Positions 8,545 to 17,203 are shown, counted from the stretch's first letter. The stretch: 37,143 nt of DNA from Prochloron sp. SulCav_FS08_3_32_3330 (GCA_020721205.1 DYNF01000034.1:2459-39601), one strand, 5' to 3'. Notes: generated by a model not told the origin, from the letters alone. Program-made: numbers and translations.

Positions 8545-8574
8545 TTGACTTAGGTATTTTTTCTCATTCATAAT
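8545..8574 (+). promoter_or_regulatory. Candidate promoter for mtnP
   Basis: TTGACT (8545-8550), 18 bp, CATAAT (8569-8574), followed by about 55 bp of leader before the ATG at 8630. The match is good at -35 and moderate at -10; spacing is one base over the optimum. Confidence 0.4.
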
Positions 8575-8629
8575 GTTATATGTTATCATGGGATAATTTT
8601 CAGTTATAGATCTTTGTAAAAATTAAGAA

Positions 8630-9502
8630 ATGAAACAAGCAAAAATCGGTATTATTGGCGGTAGTGGTTTATATAAAATGGAGGCACTTAAAGGGATAGA
8701 GAAAATTACCCTTTCTACACCCTTTGGTATGCCCTCAGATTCTTTCATTATGGGAGAGTTAGACGGTGTTTCCGTCGTTTTTTTACCCCGTCATGGAGTC
8801 AATCATCATTTACTTCCCTCAGAAGTGCCTTATCGGGCAAATATTCATGGAATGAAACAGTTAGGGGTGCAATATATCATATCAGCTTCGGCAGTGGGAT
8901 CACTACAAGCTGAAATGAAACCTTTAGATATGGTAATACCGGATCAATTTATCGATCGTACGAAAAACCGTAGTTCTACCTTTTTTGGCGATGGAATCGT
9001 TGCCCATATCGGTTTTGGCGATCCTATTTGTACGAATCTCGCTCAAGTTTTAGGAGATACGATCGCTAGTCTTAATTTACCTGATGTAAACTTACACCGT
9101 AGTGGTACTTATGTCTGTATGGAAGGACCAGCTTTTTCCACAAAAGCCGAGTCTAACTTATATCGTAGTTGGGGTGGGACGATTATTGGTATGACTAACT
9201 TACCCGAAGCAAAATTAGCAAAAGAAGCGGAGATTGCATACACTACATTAGCATTAGTCACAGATTATGATTGTTGGCATCCAGACCATGATCATGTAAC
9301 CCTAGAAATGATTATTGATAATTTACATCGCAATGCTGAAAATGCTCAAAAAGTAATTAGAGAAACAGTAAAACGCTTAACAGAAAATCCACCAGTTTCT
9401 ACTTCTCATCAGGCTTTAAAAAATGCGATTCTTACCCCTTTAAATAAAGTACCTGATTCTCAATTAAAAAAATTAAATTTATTATTACAAAAATATTTAT
9501 AA
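8630..9502 (+). CDS. mtnP: S-methyl-5'-thioadenosine phosphorylase
   Basis: The 290-residue PNP/UDP-phosphorylase class 2 enzyme splits methylthioadenosine with phosphate into adenine and methylthioribose-1-phosphate, the entry to methionine salvage and disposal of the polyamine/ethylene by-product. Typical motifs are the phosphate-binding [12 protein letters not shown] (7-18), [16 protein letters not shown] (about 52-67), [15 protein letters not shown] (about 161-175), [16 protein letters not shown] (about 188-203) and the substrate-proximal [14 protein letters not shown]. The MTNLPEA and DYDCW motifs favour MTAP over purine nucleoside phosphorylase. It is a single gene divergent from glpX. 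Confidence 0.92.
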   Translation: MKQAKIGIIGGSGLYKMEALKGIEKITLSTPFGMPSDSFIMGELDGVSVVFLPRHGVNHHLLPSEVPYRANIHGMKQLGVQYIISASAVGSLQAEMKPLDMVIPDQFIDRTKNRSSTFFGDGIVAHIGFGDPICTNLAQVLGDTIASLNLPDVNLHRSGTYVCMEGPAFSTKAESNLYRSWGGTIIGMTNLPEAKLAKEAEIAYTTLALVTDYDCWHPDHDHVTLEMIIDNLHRNAENAQKVIRETVKRLTENPPVSTSHQALKNAILTPLNKVPDSQLKKLNLLLQKYL

Positions 9503-9521
9503 TTAGTTAAGCTATTAAGTA

Positions 9522-9638
9522 AGTGGTCATAAATATAGTCATATATAAAAAAGTTCGTTGTTGGGCTTTAGCCCTATACAGTAGTGCTAAAGCCCAACAA
9601 CGAACCATCTTTTTTGGTTACTTTATTTATGACTAACT
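9522..9638. mobile_element. MITE-like element with TCATAAAT terminal inverted repeats (copy 1)
   Basis: About 117 bp between mtnP and the lipase gene. The ends are inverted repeats: AGTGGTCATAAAT (9522-9534) against ATTTATGACTAACT (9625-9638). The core is a nearly perfect palindrome, GTTCGTTGTTGGGCTTTAG and complement (9553-9605). A second copy with the same ends and core is at 17381-17499. It encodes no transposase, so it would be a non-autonomous miniature element; it may also terminate mtnP transcription. Confidence 0.75.
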
Positions 9639-9662
9639 AATTGTTTTAAATTTTAAATTATT

Positions 9663-10451
9663 ATGAAAAATTTTGATGCTTTGACAACTCAATATAGTGC
9701 TAAGAATGCTTATAGTTTAGGACTATGTGCAAAATTAGTTTATCAAGACCCTTCTGTGATTGAAAATACAGTCAAAAATGAATGGGGAATGAAAAAATTT
9801 AACTTTATTCATCAAGAAGAAACTGAATGTTTTATTGCTGGAGATGAGCAGAAAATTATCGTCGCTTTTCGGGGAACAGAACCCACAGAAATTAAAGATA
9901 TTCACACCGATGTTAAATTTATTTTAGTAGATGGATATTTAGAAGGAAAAGTTCATCGTGGTTTCAAAGAAGCGTTAGAATTAGTGTGGGATGAAATGGT
10001 ATTTACCCTCAATCAATTTCAAGATCAAGATCAGTCGTTATGGTTTACTGGACATAGTTTAGGTGCCGCCCTCGCTACTTTAGCTGTCGCCAAACTTATT
10101 GATACTATTGATCCGCCTATTTATGGACTTTATACTTTTGGACAACCAAGGGTAGGAAATAAAGATTTTGCTAAAAGTTTTGATATTTTTATTAAAGAGC
10201 GAACTTTCCGTTTTGTTAATAATAATGATGCGGTAACAAGGCTACCTTTTAGAAGTATGGGTTATCGTCATATTGGTACATCTAAATATATTAATCACGA
10301 TTTCTTGATTCACCATGATATTAGTCCTTGGCAAATGCTTTTAGATAATATAGAAGGGCGTTTAGAAGAAATAGGAAAACCCGGCACAGATGGAGTTAAA
10401 GATCATGATATGAGTCTTTATTTACACGCTTTAGAAATAGCAAAAAATTAA
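9663..10451 (+). CDS. Class 3 lipase family alpha/beta-hydrolase
   Basis: The 262-residue protein has the fungal-type (class 3) lipase pattern. FRGTEP (69-74) forms the oxyanion region, HRGFKEAL (98-105) follows, and the nucleophile elbow is FTGHSLGAALATLA (128-141, S132). YTFGQPRVGN (157-166) is the next strand; D189 in NNNDAVTRLP and H203 in YRHIG are the likely rest of the triad. No signal peptide is visible, so it is probably cytosolic or membrane-associated, acting on acylglycerols or membrane glycerolipids. Substrate specificity cannot be read from the sequence. Confidence 0.87.
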   Translation: MKNFDALTTQYSAKNAYSLGLCAKLVYQDPSVIENTVKNEWGMKKFNFIHQEETECFIAGDEQKIIVAFRGTEPTEIKDIHTDVKFILVDGYLEGKVHRGFKEALELVWDEMVFTLNQFQDQDQSLWFTGHSLGAALATLAVAKLIDTIDPPIYGLYTFGQPRVGNKDFAKSFDIFIKERTFRFVNNNDAVTRLPFRSMGYRHIGTSKYINHDFLIHHDISPWQMLLDNIEGRLEEIGKPGTDGVKDHDMSLYLHALEIAKN

Positions 10452-10567
10452 ATAATTTCAGCAATTTAAACCTATAGCAATCCTTAAGACGAAGCATTAC
10501 TATATTCAATTACAGGGAAATTAAACTTTGCTATCTTAAGTAATAGTTGTTACTTTCGTGCATAAGT

Positions 10568-13438
10568 CTACTGATCACTGGTCACTGATGTCACACTATC
10601 CCCAAAACCTAAATTTAACTCTAGCATTGAGTCTGAATTTTGATTAATTTCTAAAGGATTAGGTTGAGCAATTAAATTATCTACTAATAAATTATATTTT
10701 CCTTGCTCTAAACCCTCTAAATAATAAATTCCGGCTTGATTAGTAATAGAAGAAACTCTTTTGCCTCCTTCCTCCACTGGAATCGCTTCTACCCTCACTC
10801 CACTCATCGGTTTACCTAAAGTATCGGAAACTCGTCCCGCAACGGTATAGGAAGGAATCAGAGGTACTTCTACAGGGGTATAACTCCCTGCGATTACTTC
10901 TACGGCTAATGAGGATTGTGCCGTTGCCCAACCAATAGGTGATCCGGCGGGATCTATGTCTAAACGGTAGGTATCTGGTGCAAGACGGAAAAATACTCCT
11001 TCCCCACGCACATCAGGCTCATATCGTCCAAAACGGCTGATCGGTTCATTATTTAATAGGAATAATAAATCTACTTCTTCGGTATAAATTTCTTCATCTC
11101 CATCCCTTTGTCCATTACTATTTTTGTCATAATATGGTTTAAGGAATAAACCTCCTTCACTTCTTAATCTTTCAACCCGACTGTTCCCAATACTTAGTTG
11201 AGGTTGAATAAAGGCATTAGAAGAAAGGGAAATACTAAAACTTGATTCTTCTGAAGTTAGGGAAATATCTTGGTAACGAGTGGTAAGATAAAGTCCGGGA
11301 ATCATTGCGGTGGAAGCTGAAGCTACAAAACCATCACCTTGTGAACCAATACCATAGCCAAGTTCAAAAGTCCAAGGAGCAAAACCGTCTGCACTATTCC
11401 CTGTGGGACGGTAACGCCAACCTAATCTGATTAAATCATCTTCTTGATCATTGGAGTTAGTAGTATCATAATTAAGAATTAAAGAATTTTCTGATGAGTT
11501 TAACATCCCTTCTCTGGACAAGTTATAGACAAATTCTGTATTACTGGTGATTTCATTTGCTCGGTGATTTAATTCTAAATTATTGTAGCGAGATAAAATA
11601 TTCCAACGCACATTTTGATTACTGTCCACATTCACACTGCTAGAGGCAAAAAGATCGCCAATATTACGCCCTAAACTAATTCCTCCGGCGATCGCCTCGT
11701 CTCGGGAGTTCCAACTAGAGTTTAGACTTAAACCGGGTAAAATGTTCCAGTTAGCATTTAATCTTTGGGATAATTCATCACTATTAAAGTTAAAACGTAG
11801 ATCCCCTGTCGGCTCAAAATCTACATTGGCATTATAATCCACACCTCCGTCTTTTTCTGTGCCTAGAAGTGCCGAAGCACTAACTCTTAAAGGAATATTA
11901 GCAGGTTGAAAAAACATTTCCGTTGAACCGAGGGCTGTTTGATCATAGATCATTCCAGCACCAAGAGTTAAACTATCATTGGCACCCCAACGGTAAGCGA
12001 CCCCACCTTTCACCGCATCAAAATCACCAATAAAATCATTATTAGGTATTTGACGGGTTGAACCGATGGAAGTAATCAGAGCAGAAGTACCAGAAGTTAG
12101 TTGTCCGGGTAAAGTGGAATAAGTAGCATCTCTAATTTCTGGGGTAGCAGTGAGTTGTCCATTAGGATAGAGATAAACTCGGTAACTATTGCTTCCAGTA
12201 AATCCATTTAGGGAAGTGCCAGAGGTAGTCACATCTTCAAAACGATAAATACCGGAGGAGTCTACTAATACTTCTCCAACGATAAAATTACCTTGATTAG
12301 TCACTAATCTAACTAATGTTCCCGGCTCGGCTTCGCCAATAATATTACGCCCTACCCGATCGCTGCGTAATCTTTCATTCGCACTAAAACCATTCCCAAG
12401 GGATGCAAAAGTTTGAGGAGCTTCAAAACCCCAGCGTTGAATATTGGTGATCCCCATATAGTTACCCCCTTGTTGAAGTGACCAAAAAGGAGATTGAGTC
12501 CCGATCGCCAGATCTGCCGAAGGATTTTGATTGAGATATTGTAACTCGTTTAATTGCCAAGTATTAACATCCCCAAAATCATTTTGCTCAATTGCTGTAT
12601 AAATACTTCCTCCTAAAAGACTACCAACGGCGGTTAAATCTCCCCGATAATCAGTGCTATTATTCCCTCCTCCTGTAATATTCAATTCCTGTCCAATGGC
12701 GGTCAGAATGGCATTTGCCCCTTCAATTTTCGGTAGTCCATCAAAACTAATGGGGGTTCTTTGTCCCAAATAAGAACGATTATCTGCTCTTTCTTCTAGC
12801 CATGGGGGGGTCAATACAAGGGCATATTCAGCAATATCAAATTCAACGGGTACACTTAAAAGAGTGCGGATCTGTCCTGTGCTAAAACATAGCCCCAATT
12901 CGGGATCCTTGATTAATTGATCTGGATTAATTCTTACCACTGAAGCAAAGTTTCTCAATTCCAGTTGTCCATCATCGAGGGTAATAACTCGATAATTGAG
13001 GGCTTCGATCACATCATTAAAGGGAATTAACCAATAGTCAAAATTAACTGCCCCTCTTCCATCTTCGTCACCCCTGACCATTGTAGTGGGAATAATATTG
13101 CGAGTACCAAGGTTAATACCCATCGGAATAATAGAGGAATTTTTCTCAAGATATTGGGCAATATCATTCGTTAGCTCTGTTTCTTCCACAGGATCAGACT
13201 CTAAACCTGTATTAACAGAAATTCCTGTTTCCTCAGTCGCCTCATTATTATTAGTTTGATCTATTTCCACATTAGATATTTCAGAGGAAGGGGGAGAAAG
13301 TTGAGCTAAAAAGTAGGATTGTCTAGCTAAAGTCAGAACCTTGAAATCATCTTGTTCTTCCAGCCTAACCTCGGCGATGGGTGCTTGGGAGAACAAGATT
13401 TCAGGGGAGGTATTAGGAGGTAAGTCAAGATTAAACAT
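10568..13438 (-). CDS. Usher-like outer-membrane protein with C-terminal carboxypeptidase-regulatory domain
   Basis: The 956-residue last gene of the fibre locus. Visible parts: an acidic linker (about 50-95), a compact domain (about 128-215), usher-style text AEPGTLVRLVTNQGNFIVGEVLVD (quoted in parts: AEPGTLV 370-376), then a long alternating, Ser/Asn/Thr-rich beta-strand region (about 440-750) suggesting an outer-membrane barrel. After it come an EF-hand-like loop (DKNSNGQRDGDE, 771-782) and a CarboxypepD-regulatory/Ig-like domain (about 866-925). In chaperone-usher systems the usher secretes and assembles subunits; position next to a PapD-like chaperone and subunits supports this job. Oddity: no signal peptide is seen, and an in-frame stop lies 43-45 bases upstream with no earlier ATG. 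Classic PapC motifs are not evident, so the assignment is by context. Confidence 0.65.
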   Translation of the reverse strand: MFNLDLPPNTSPEILFSQAPIAEVRLEEQDDFKVLTLARQSYFLAQLSPPSSEISNVEIDQTNNNEATEETGISVNTGLESDPVEETELTNDIAQYLEKNSSIIPMGINLGTRNIIPTTMVRGDEDGRGAVNFDYWLIPFNDVIEALNYRVITLDDGQLELRNFASVVRINPDQLIKDPELGLCFSTGQIRTLLSVPVEFDIAEYALVLTPPWLEERADNRSYLGQRTPISFDGLPKIEGANAILTAIGQELNITGGGNNSTDYRGDLTAVGSLLGGSIYTAIEQNDFGDVNTWQLNELQYLNQNPSADLAIGTQSPFWSLQQGGNYMGITNIQRWGFEAPQTFASLGNGFSANERLRSDRVGRNIIGEAEPGTLVRLVTNQGNFIVGEVLVDSSGIYRFEDVTTSGTSLNGFTGSNSYRVYLYPNGQLTATPEIRDATYSTLPGQLTSGTSALITSIGSTRQIPNNDFIGDFDAVKGGVAYRWGANDSLTLGAGMIYDQTALGSTEMFFQPANIPLRVSASALLGTEKDGGVDYNANVDFEPTGDLRFNFNSDELSQRLNANWNILPGLSLNSSWNSRDEAIAGGISLGRNIGDLFASSSVNVDSNQNVRWNILSRYNNLELNHRANEITSNTEFVYNLSREGMLNSSENSLILNYDTTNSNDQEDDLIRLGWRYRPTGNSADGFAPWTFELGYGIGSQGDGFVASASTAMIPGLYLTTRYQDISLTSEESSFSISLSSNAFIQPQLSIGNSRVERLRSEGGLFLKPYYDKNSNGQRDGDEEIYTEEVDLLFLLNNEPISRFGRYEPDVRGEGVFFRLAPDTYRLDIDPAGSPIGWATAQSSLAVEVIAGSYTPVEVPLIPSYTVAGRVSDTLGKPMSGVRVEAIPVEEGGKRVSSITNQAGIYYLEGLEQGKYNLLVDNLIAQPNPLEINQNSDSMLELNLGFGDSVTSVTSDQ

Positions 13439-13534
13439 AGTTCTAAAGCCTAATTTTACGAGAATAATATTTAAGAGTATTTAAAGTTTTCTGTGTTTTT
13501 CGTTACTAATATGAGCTAATGAGTAAGAGATTTT

Positions 13535-14341
13535 TTAATCAGTTTGGGCAGGAATAGTCACATCCACATCAAAGGGTAGTGCTTGAGGATTTTGAGAATC
13601 TCCCCAAAATAATTCTCCTGTAAGCTCATAATCGCCGGGAGTTGGCTTTTGATCTTGCTCTAAAAAGCGAATGGGAATATTGCGTTCTCCCTCAGCAATA
13701 ATCGTAATATCGGAAATTTCATCGGTGGCAATAACTTCTGTTCCTTCTAATAAACGCCATCTCACCCCCGGACGTACTGTGGCATTACCGCTATTACTGA
13801 CTAAGAGATTAATTTGGCTTTGTTGGGAATCATAACTTGCTCCTTGAACAGTCATATTGTGAGAAACTTCCCCATGACGCACATAAATCGTAACACCCAC
13901 ATTAGTGACTAAGGATAAACCAGATTGAACTTCTCTTTCAATTAAAGGTTCAGCTAAAACCACTGTTCTATATTCCCCTGCCGGGGTACTAGGTAACAAC
14001 CGAATATATAAACGAACTCGCCTTGTTTGTCCGGGGTCTAAAATTAATTCATTGGGAGAAAAAACCATGTATTGGGATAAGTCATTGGCACTCGACTCCA
14101 AGGTTTCAAAACCATCTCGACTATAGGTAAAAGGTCTAGTAGAAAGACGCATCCGAGCTTCTTGATTACTTAAATTGGTTATACTAATCACACCCGTTGC
14201 TTGTCCTTGTTCGGTTTCAGTGCTAATAACCATTGGTGAAATTTTCACTTGAGCTTGAACTGGTTTCATCACAAACATTGAAGTTGATAAAACTAAACCA
14301 GCTAAACCAGAAGTAATCCATTGAAAAGTAGGTTTAAACAT
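13535..14341 (-). CDS. Periplasmic pilus/fimbrial chaperone (PapD-like; CccP-type)
   Basis: The 268-residue protein has a clear signal peptide (hydrophobic 11-24, cleavage after VQA at residue 30). Two immunoglobulin-like domains follow: about 31-150 with TGVISITNLSNQEARMRLST and the G1-strand-like SGLSLVTNVGVTIYVRHG, and about 155-265. This is the architecture of PapD-family chaperones, which cap subunits by donor-strand complementation. It lies between a subunit gene (36 bp upstream) and the usher-like gene. Synechocystis has a comparable pair, slr1667/slr1668 (cccS/cccP), controlled by the cAMP receptor SYCRP1; I saw no TGTGAN6TCACA site in front of this locus. Confidence 0.82.
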   Translation of the reverse strand: MFKPTFQWITSGLAGLVLSTSMFVMKPVQAQVKISPMVISTETEQGQATGVISITNLSNQEARMRLSTRPFTYSRDGFETLESSANDLSQYMVFSPNELILDPGQTRRVRLYIRLLPSTPAGEYRTVVLAEPLIEREVQSGLSLVTNVGVTIYVRHGEVSHNMTVQGASYDSQQSQINLLVSNSGNATVRPGVRWRLLEGTEVIATDEISDITIIAEGERNIPIRFLEQDQKPTPGDYELTGELFWGDSQNPQALPFDVDVTIPAQTD

Positions 14342-14377
14342 TCTCTTAAAAATTAAAGTAATATAAATCTATTTTAT

Positions 14378-15484
14378 TTATTGTGCTGTTACAGTAACGG
14401 AAATAGTCGCACCATAAGTCCCTGCCGCCATTTCTTCCGCACCATTAATTGTTTCAAAGGTAGAGCTTAGAGTAATCCCCATATCTCCATCATTATTGGG
14501 AGGTGTTGTACCGAAGAAATAAGTTAAAGGAGCAGTTCTCGCAGAAGTAGAACCAATCTGATTATTGGTGGGATAGGTAAAACTAGCGGTAATTTTATGG
14601 TCTACCCCCACATCTGTAGAGCCAGTAACTAAATCCAGATTATTGCCTAAATTTTTCGGTGCAGTTATACTACTTAAAAAAACGCTATAAGCAACTTGAT
14701 TAGAGTTACAATCAAATTCAACATTGTTAGTAGCCGTTAATTGAGTAACTCGATTCTCTGGCGTTCCATTATCTTGAATTGTTCCCCCTATTCCCCCCAA
14801 AGTGGTCTGAATTGTGTAGGGAATTGCAAGGGGAGCAACCTGAATACTACATTCTTTATTAACTAATCCAGAAACAGTGGTTTGTCTAAGAGCAAAAGGA
14901 TTAGTTTGTACTTGAAATGTTGTTCGATAGGGATTTCCCTCCGCCATCTCTTCAGCCCCATCTATCGTGGTAAAACGAGAATCAATCTGTACCGCTAATT
15001 TTTCACTATTAAGGGTTATATCTATATCATTGCCCATTCCAGTGGGTGCAACAATATTACCAGTAGCATTTACAGGTTGATTTGTGACTAGGGAAACACC
15101 ATTAGCAGTTACAGTTACTAAATGGGAGACTCCTGGTCCAGTTGTGCCTGTGATCCAATCTAAATTTAAGCCACCATCAGAAGCCGTAAAACGGGGGGCT
15201 GTTAAACTGACGGCTGACACCGACAGATCCACTGTTGTTAACCCCGGACAATTAAAATTAACCACATAGCTAGTAGATAACTCCGTAGCACGTTGCTCAA
15301 GAACACCATTGTTTAATATTCCTCCACCACCACCACTAGGAGAAATCACCGTATAAGTGGGAGTAGGAGGAACTGTGTCAACATAGCTACAACTTTGTCC
15401 CCACGCACTTTTACTGAAACAGGTTAAACTGCCTAGAGTAAGAAGAAGGAATACATAAGTTTTTGGCTGAACGAGAAAATACAT
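14378..15484 (-). CDS. Tandem spore-coat-U-like fibre subunit (two pilin domains)
   Basis: The 368-residue secreted protein has a signal peptide (cleavage near 29/30, SAWGQ|S). Two similar domains follow: about 31-200 and about 210-368. Each begins with a Cys-containing segment (SCSYV; KECSIQV), has YTV/YTI plus GGxGGxxxN(G), a second Cys (FNCPGL; FDCNSN) likely disulfide-bonded to the first, a TAP(R/K) turn and an EEMA(E/A)G segment before the last strand. The final strand ISVTVTAQ is hydrophobic-alternating, like a chaperone-interacting G strand. The fold class is inferred from SCPU/CsuE-type subunits. Duplication suggests a tip or linker subunit rather than the main shaft subunit. Confidence 0.72.
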   Translation of the reverse strand: MYFLVQPKTYVFLLLTLGSLTCFSKSAWGQSCSYVDTVPPTPTYTVISPSGGGGGILNNGVLEQRATELSTSYVVNFNCPGLTTVDLSVSAVSLTAPRFTASDGGLNLDWITGTTGPGVSHLVTVTANGVSLVTNQPVNATGNIVAPTGMGNDIDITLNSEKLAVQIDSRFTTIDGAEEMAEGNPYRTTFQVQTNPFALRQTTVSGLVNKECSIQVAPLAIPYTIQTTLGGIGGTIQDNGTPENRVTQLTATNNVEFDCNSNQVAYSVFLSSITAPKNLGNNLDLVTGSTDVGVDHKITASFTYPTNNQIGSTSARTAPLTYFFGTTPPNNDGDMGITLSSTFETINGAEEMAAGTYGATISVTVTAQ

Positions 15485-15642
15485 TGAATTATTAACAATT
15501 AAATAAAAAAATTAATGATACCTCTATTCACTTTAGTAGACTTATGTTATGAGCAAAATATTAATTATCTTCCCGAAAACAATCAGTCCACTAAAATGAT
15601 CAAGAGTATTTTGATCTCAGAAGTTGTTAAAGAAGATCAAAA

Positions 15643-16284
15643 TTAGAGAGCTGTTACCGTAACAGCAAGAACAGTAGGTCCATAAATACCTGCGGGAAGT
15701 TCTTCTGCCGTTCCAGTTGTTGTGAATCTGGAGGTAATATCCACCGCTATGTCTCCATTGGCATCTGTGTTTTGTGCTGAAGCTGTAACAGTACCAGCTG
15801 CAGCAAGTGCTTGTGCCGTCACAGGAGTGCCGGAGTTTAAAGTATAATCAACTTCATGTTGGAAAGTTAAACCAGATGGATATGTACCTGCGGTGGGAGC
15901 TGTTACTGTTGACCCTGTAATAACGACATCAACAGTCAGAGTATTACAATCAAAACTCGCTGAGTCTGATGCTTCCATTGAGACAGCTCTGTCTTCTTGA
16001 CCTAAAGAAGTCGGAGTACCTGTACCATAATCATTTGATAAAATATTTGCGTTTGCCCCGCCTAGAGTGTAGGCAATTACATAAGGAGTAGGTGTAGTTA
16101 TAGATGCTGGTAGTACGGTGACACTACATTCTATTCCTACGTCGGTAGCCGCAAAGTTCATATTTGTGGTTGCACCGGGACTATTTGGAGGAGGTTGAGA
16201 CATTGCTGGATTACCACAGACAGCCACAGCACCACAGGCTACGAGTAAAGAAAGGGTTTTCGTTGCGAAATTTTTTGTATTCAT
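15643..16284 (-). CDS. Spore-coat-U-like fibre subunit (single pilin domain)
   Basis: The 213-residue secreted protein has a signal peptide (hydrophobic 10-22, cleavage near AMS|Q, residues 28-30), then one SCPU-like domain with the same landmarks as the downstream two-domain protein: GIECSVTVLP, YVIAYTLGGANANIL, FDCNTL, VTAPTAGTYPSG, RFTTTGTAEELPAGIYG and the terminal strand VLAVTVTAL. Cys in GIEC and FDC probably pair. An AGGAA Shine-Dalgarno precedes the ATG by 8 bases. As the first gene with a long upstream region and 158 bp after it, it is the best candidate for the major, abundantly made subunit. Confidence 0.75.
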   Translation of the reverse strand: MNTKNFATKTLSLLVACGAVAVCGNPAMSQPPPNSPGATTNMNFAATDVGIECSVTVLPASITTPTPYVIAYTLGGANANILSNDYGTGTPTSLGQEDRAVSMEASDSASFDCNTLTVDVVITGSTVTAPTAGTYPSGLTFQHEVDYTLNSGTPVTAQALAAAGTVTASAQNTDANGDIAVDITSRFTTTGTAEELPAGIYGPTVLAVTVTAL

Positions 16285-16625
16285 GATTGAAATTCCTAAA
16301 TTAAATAAATTTTAGAATGTTAATTTGAGATTAAATTATGGTTAAGGTGTGTTGAGAGTTTGCTTTTCCTGAGAAATTTAACATGATTCTGATTTAAACC
16401 ACCGTAAATCAGAAGATTAGCCAAGAAAAATACTGACCTTTATTTTAAGGTAAAGGGCGATCTAAGATAGAGATTTGAGAGGAAAAAGTTATTTTTTCCA
16501 TTTTCATCTTGAAAACAAGTCTAACACAAAAATTTTAACTCAGATCATTTTTTTTGGTAAATAAAAGTTAATTTTTGTAAAGTTATGGTGAAAAGTTATG
16601 GAGATCCCCCCAACTTTTGAGGATG
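16285..16625. other. Upstream region of the fibre operon
   Basis: About 340 bp of AT-rich DNA between the first fibre-subunit gene and repeat copy B. It must hold the promoter of the fibre operon. I see no convincing coding frame, RNA gene or named operator; in particular no CRP/SYCRP1 palindrome. Near its right end AACTTTTGAGGATGGGGTG resembles the first part of the 78-bp repeat at 17508. Confidence 0.6.
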
Positions 16626-16808
16626 GGGTGTTTTCATTCTGTCAAAAGCAACGGGTTGAAACCTGTTGCTACATAAACAAAACCACTGCCGACCCAGGGC
16701 TTAATTTTTAAATATTAGTTAATATTTAATCCTAAAACCCGTAAAGACGGGTTTTGTTTGGATAGCAACGGGTTTTAACCCGTTGGAAAAAAAAGATTGA
16801 AAACACCC
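16626..16808 (+). mobile_element. MITE-like composite palindromic element with terminal inverted repeats (copy B)
   Basis: A 183-bp element. The ends are inverted repeats GGGTGTTTTCATTCT (16626-16640) and AGATTGAAAACACCC (16794-16808), matching at 14 of 15 positions. Inside are GCAACGGGTT hairpins at both sides (about 16648-16672 and 16763-16785), the AAACAAAACC and TAATATTTAATC spacer, and an inner AAACCCGT/ACGGGTTTT hairpin. Other copies are at 81-220, 17123-17203 (left part), 18331-18500 and 22075-22180 (internally deleted). No transposase is encoded, so it would need a helper in trans. Confidence 0.75.
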
Positions 16809-16868
16809 TTAAATCCATTTAAAGCACTCCAGCGATCACGCAGTGCGTGAACTAATTTGAATTAAAAC

Positions 16869-17078
16869 TTACTCATCAATTATACTTTTTTCTTTTCTAA
16901 TTTCTTCAATATCACGCCAAAATTCGGCTCTTGTTACACTTTTTAGAGTTAATTGACGCTCTTTTGTATAGTCACCAAAACCCCATCCTATCTCCTGTAA
17001 AAAGCGGATGGTGTCAACTTGTCCTAACTCTTTTACTAATATTTGATAACCCTTTTCTTTTAATTCAATTGGTTTCAT
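16869..17078 (-). CDS. Orphan antitoxin-like small protein
   Basis: A 69-residue protein starting MKPIELKEKGYQILVKELG, chosen because GGAG lies 9 bases before this ATG; an ATG five codons upstream would give 74 residues. The sequence (a single helix-rich unit, then TIRFLQEIGWGFGDYTKER and SVTRAEFWRDIEEIRKEK) resembles short cyanobacterial proteins that precede toxin genes in TA loci. No toxin gene follows: downstream lies MITE-like copy B. It looks like an orphan antitoxin. The family call is from memory of the pattern and is moderate. Confidence 0.55.
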   Translation of the reverse strand: MKPIELKEKGYQILVKELGQVDTIRFLQEIGWGFGDYTKERQLTLKSVTRAEFWRDIEEIRKEKSIIDE

Positions 17079-17122
17079 TTTATTCATCTCCATGGAAGAA
17101 AATAGTATTCATTAACCAAGGG

Positions 17123-17203
17123 AGGCAACGGGTTGAAACCCTTTGCTACATAAACAAAACCTGCCGACCCAGGGCTTAATTTTTAAATATTAGTTAATAT
17201 TTA
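17123..17203 (+). repeat. Partial composite palindromic repeat (copy C)
   Basis: The left part of the composite element: a GGCAACGGGTTGAAACCC hairpin, TACATAAACAAAACCTGCCG, GACCCAGGGCTTAATTTTTA and TAGTTAATATTTAAT. The right half is missing. Its right end supplies the stop codon of the truncated antitoxin-like frame at 17190-17309, so the junction appears to be the break that truncated that gene. Confidence 0.8.

Noticed and set aside
15084-15269. Plus-strand open frame of 61 residues
   Set aside because: It is the reverse complement of the two-domain fibre subunit gene, with no Shine-Dalgarno; several other frames (for example 3426-3656, 8208-8399, 23031-23243, 27470-27667) were rejected for the same reason.
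16285-16625. SYCRP1/CRP operator upstream of the fibre operon
   Set aside because: No TGTGA-N6-TCACA palindrome or close variant was found; GGTGTGTTGAG is only a half-site.
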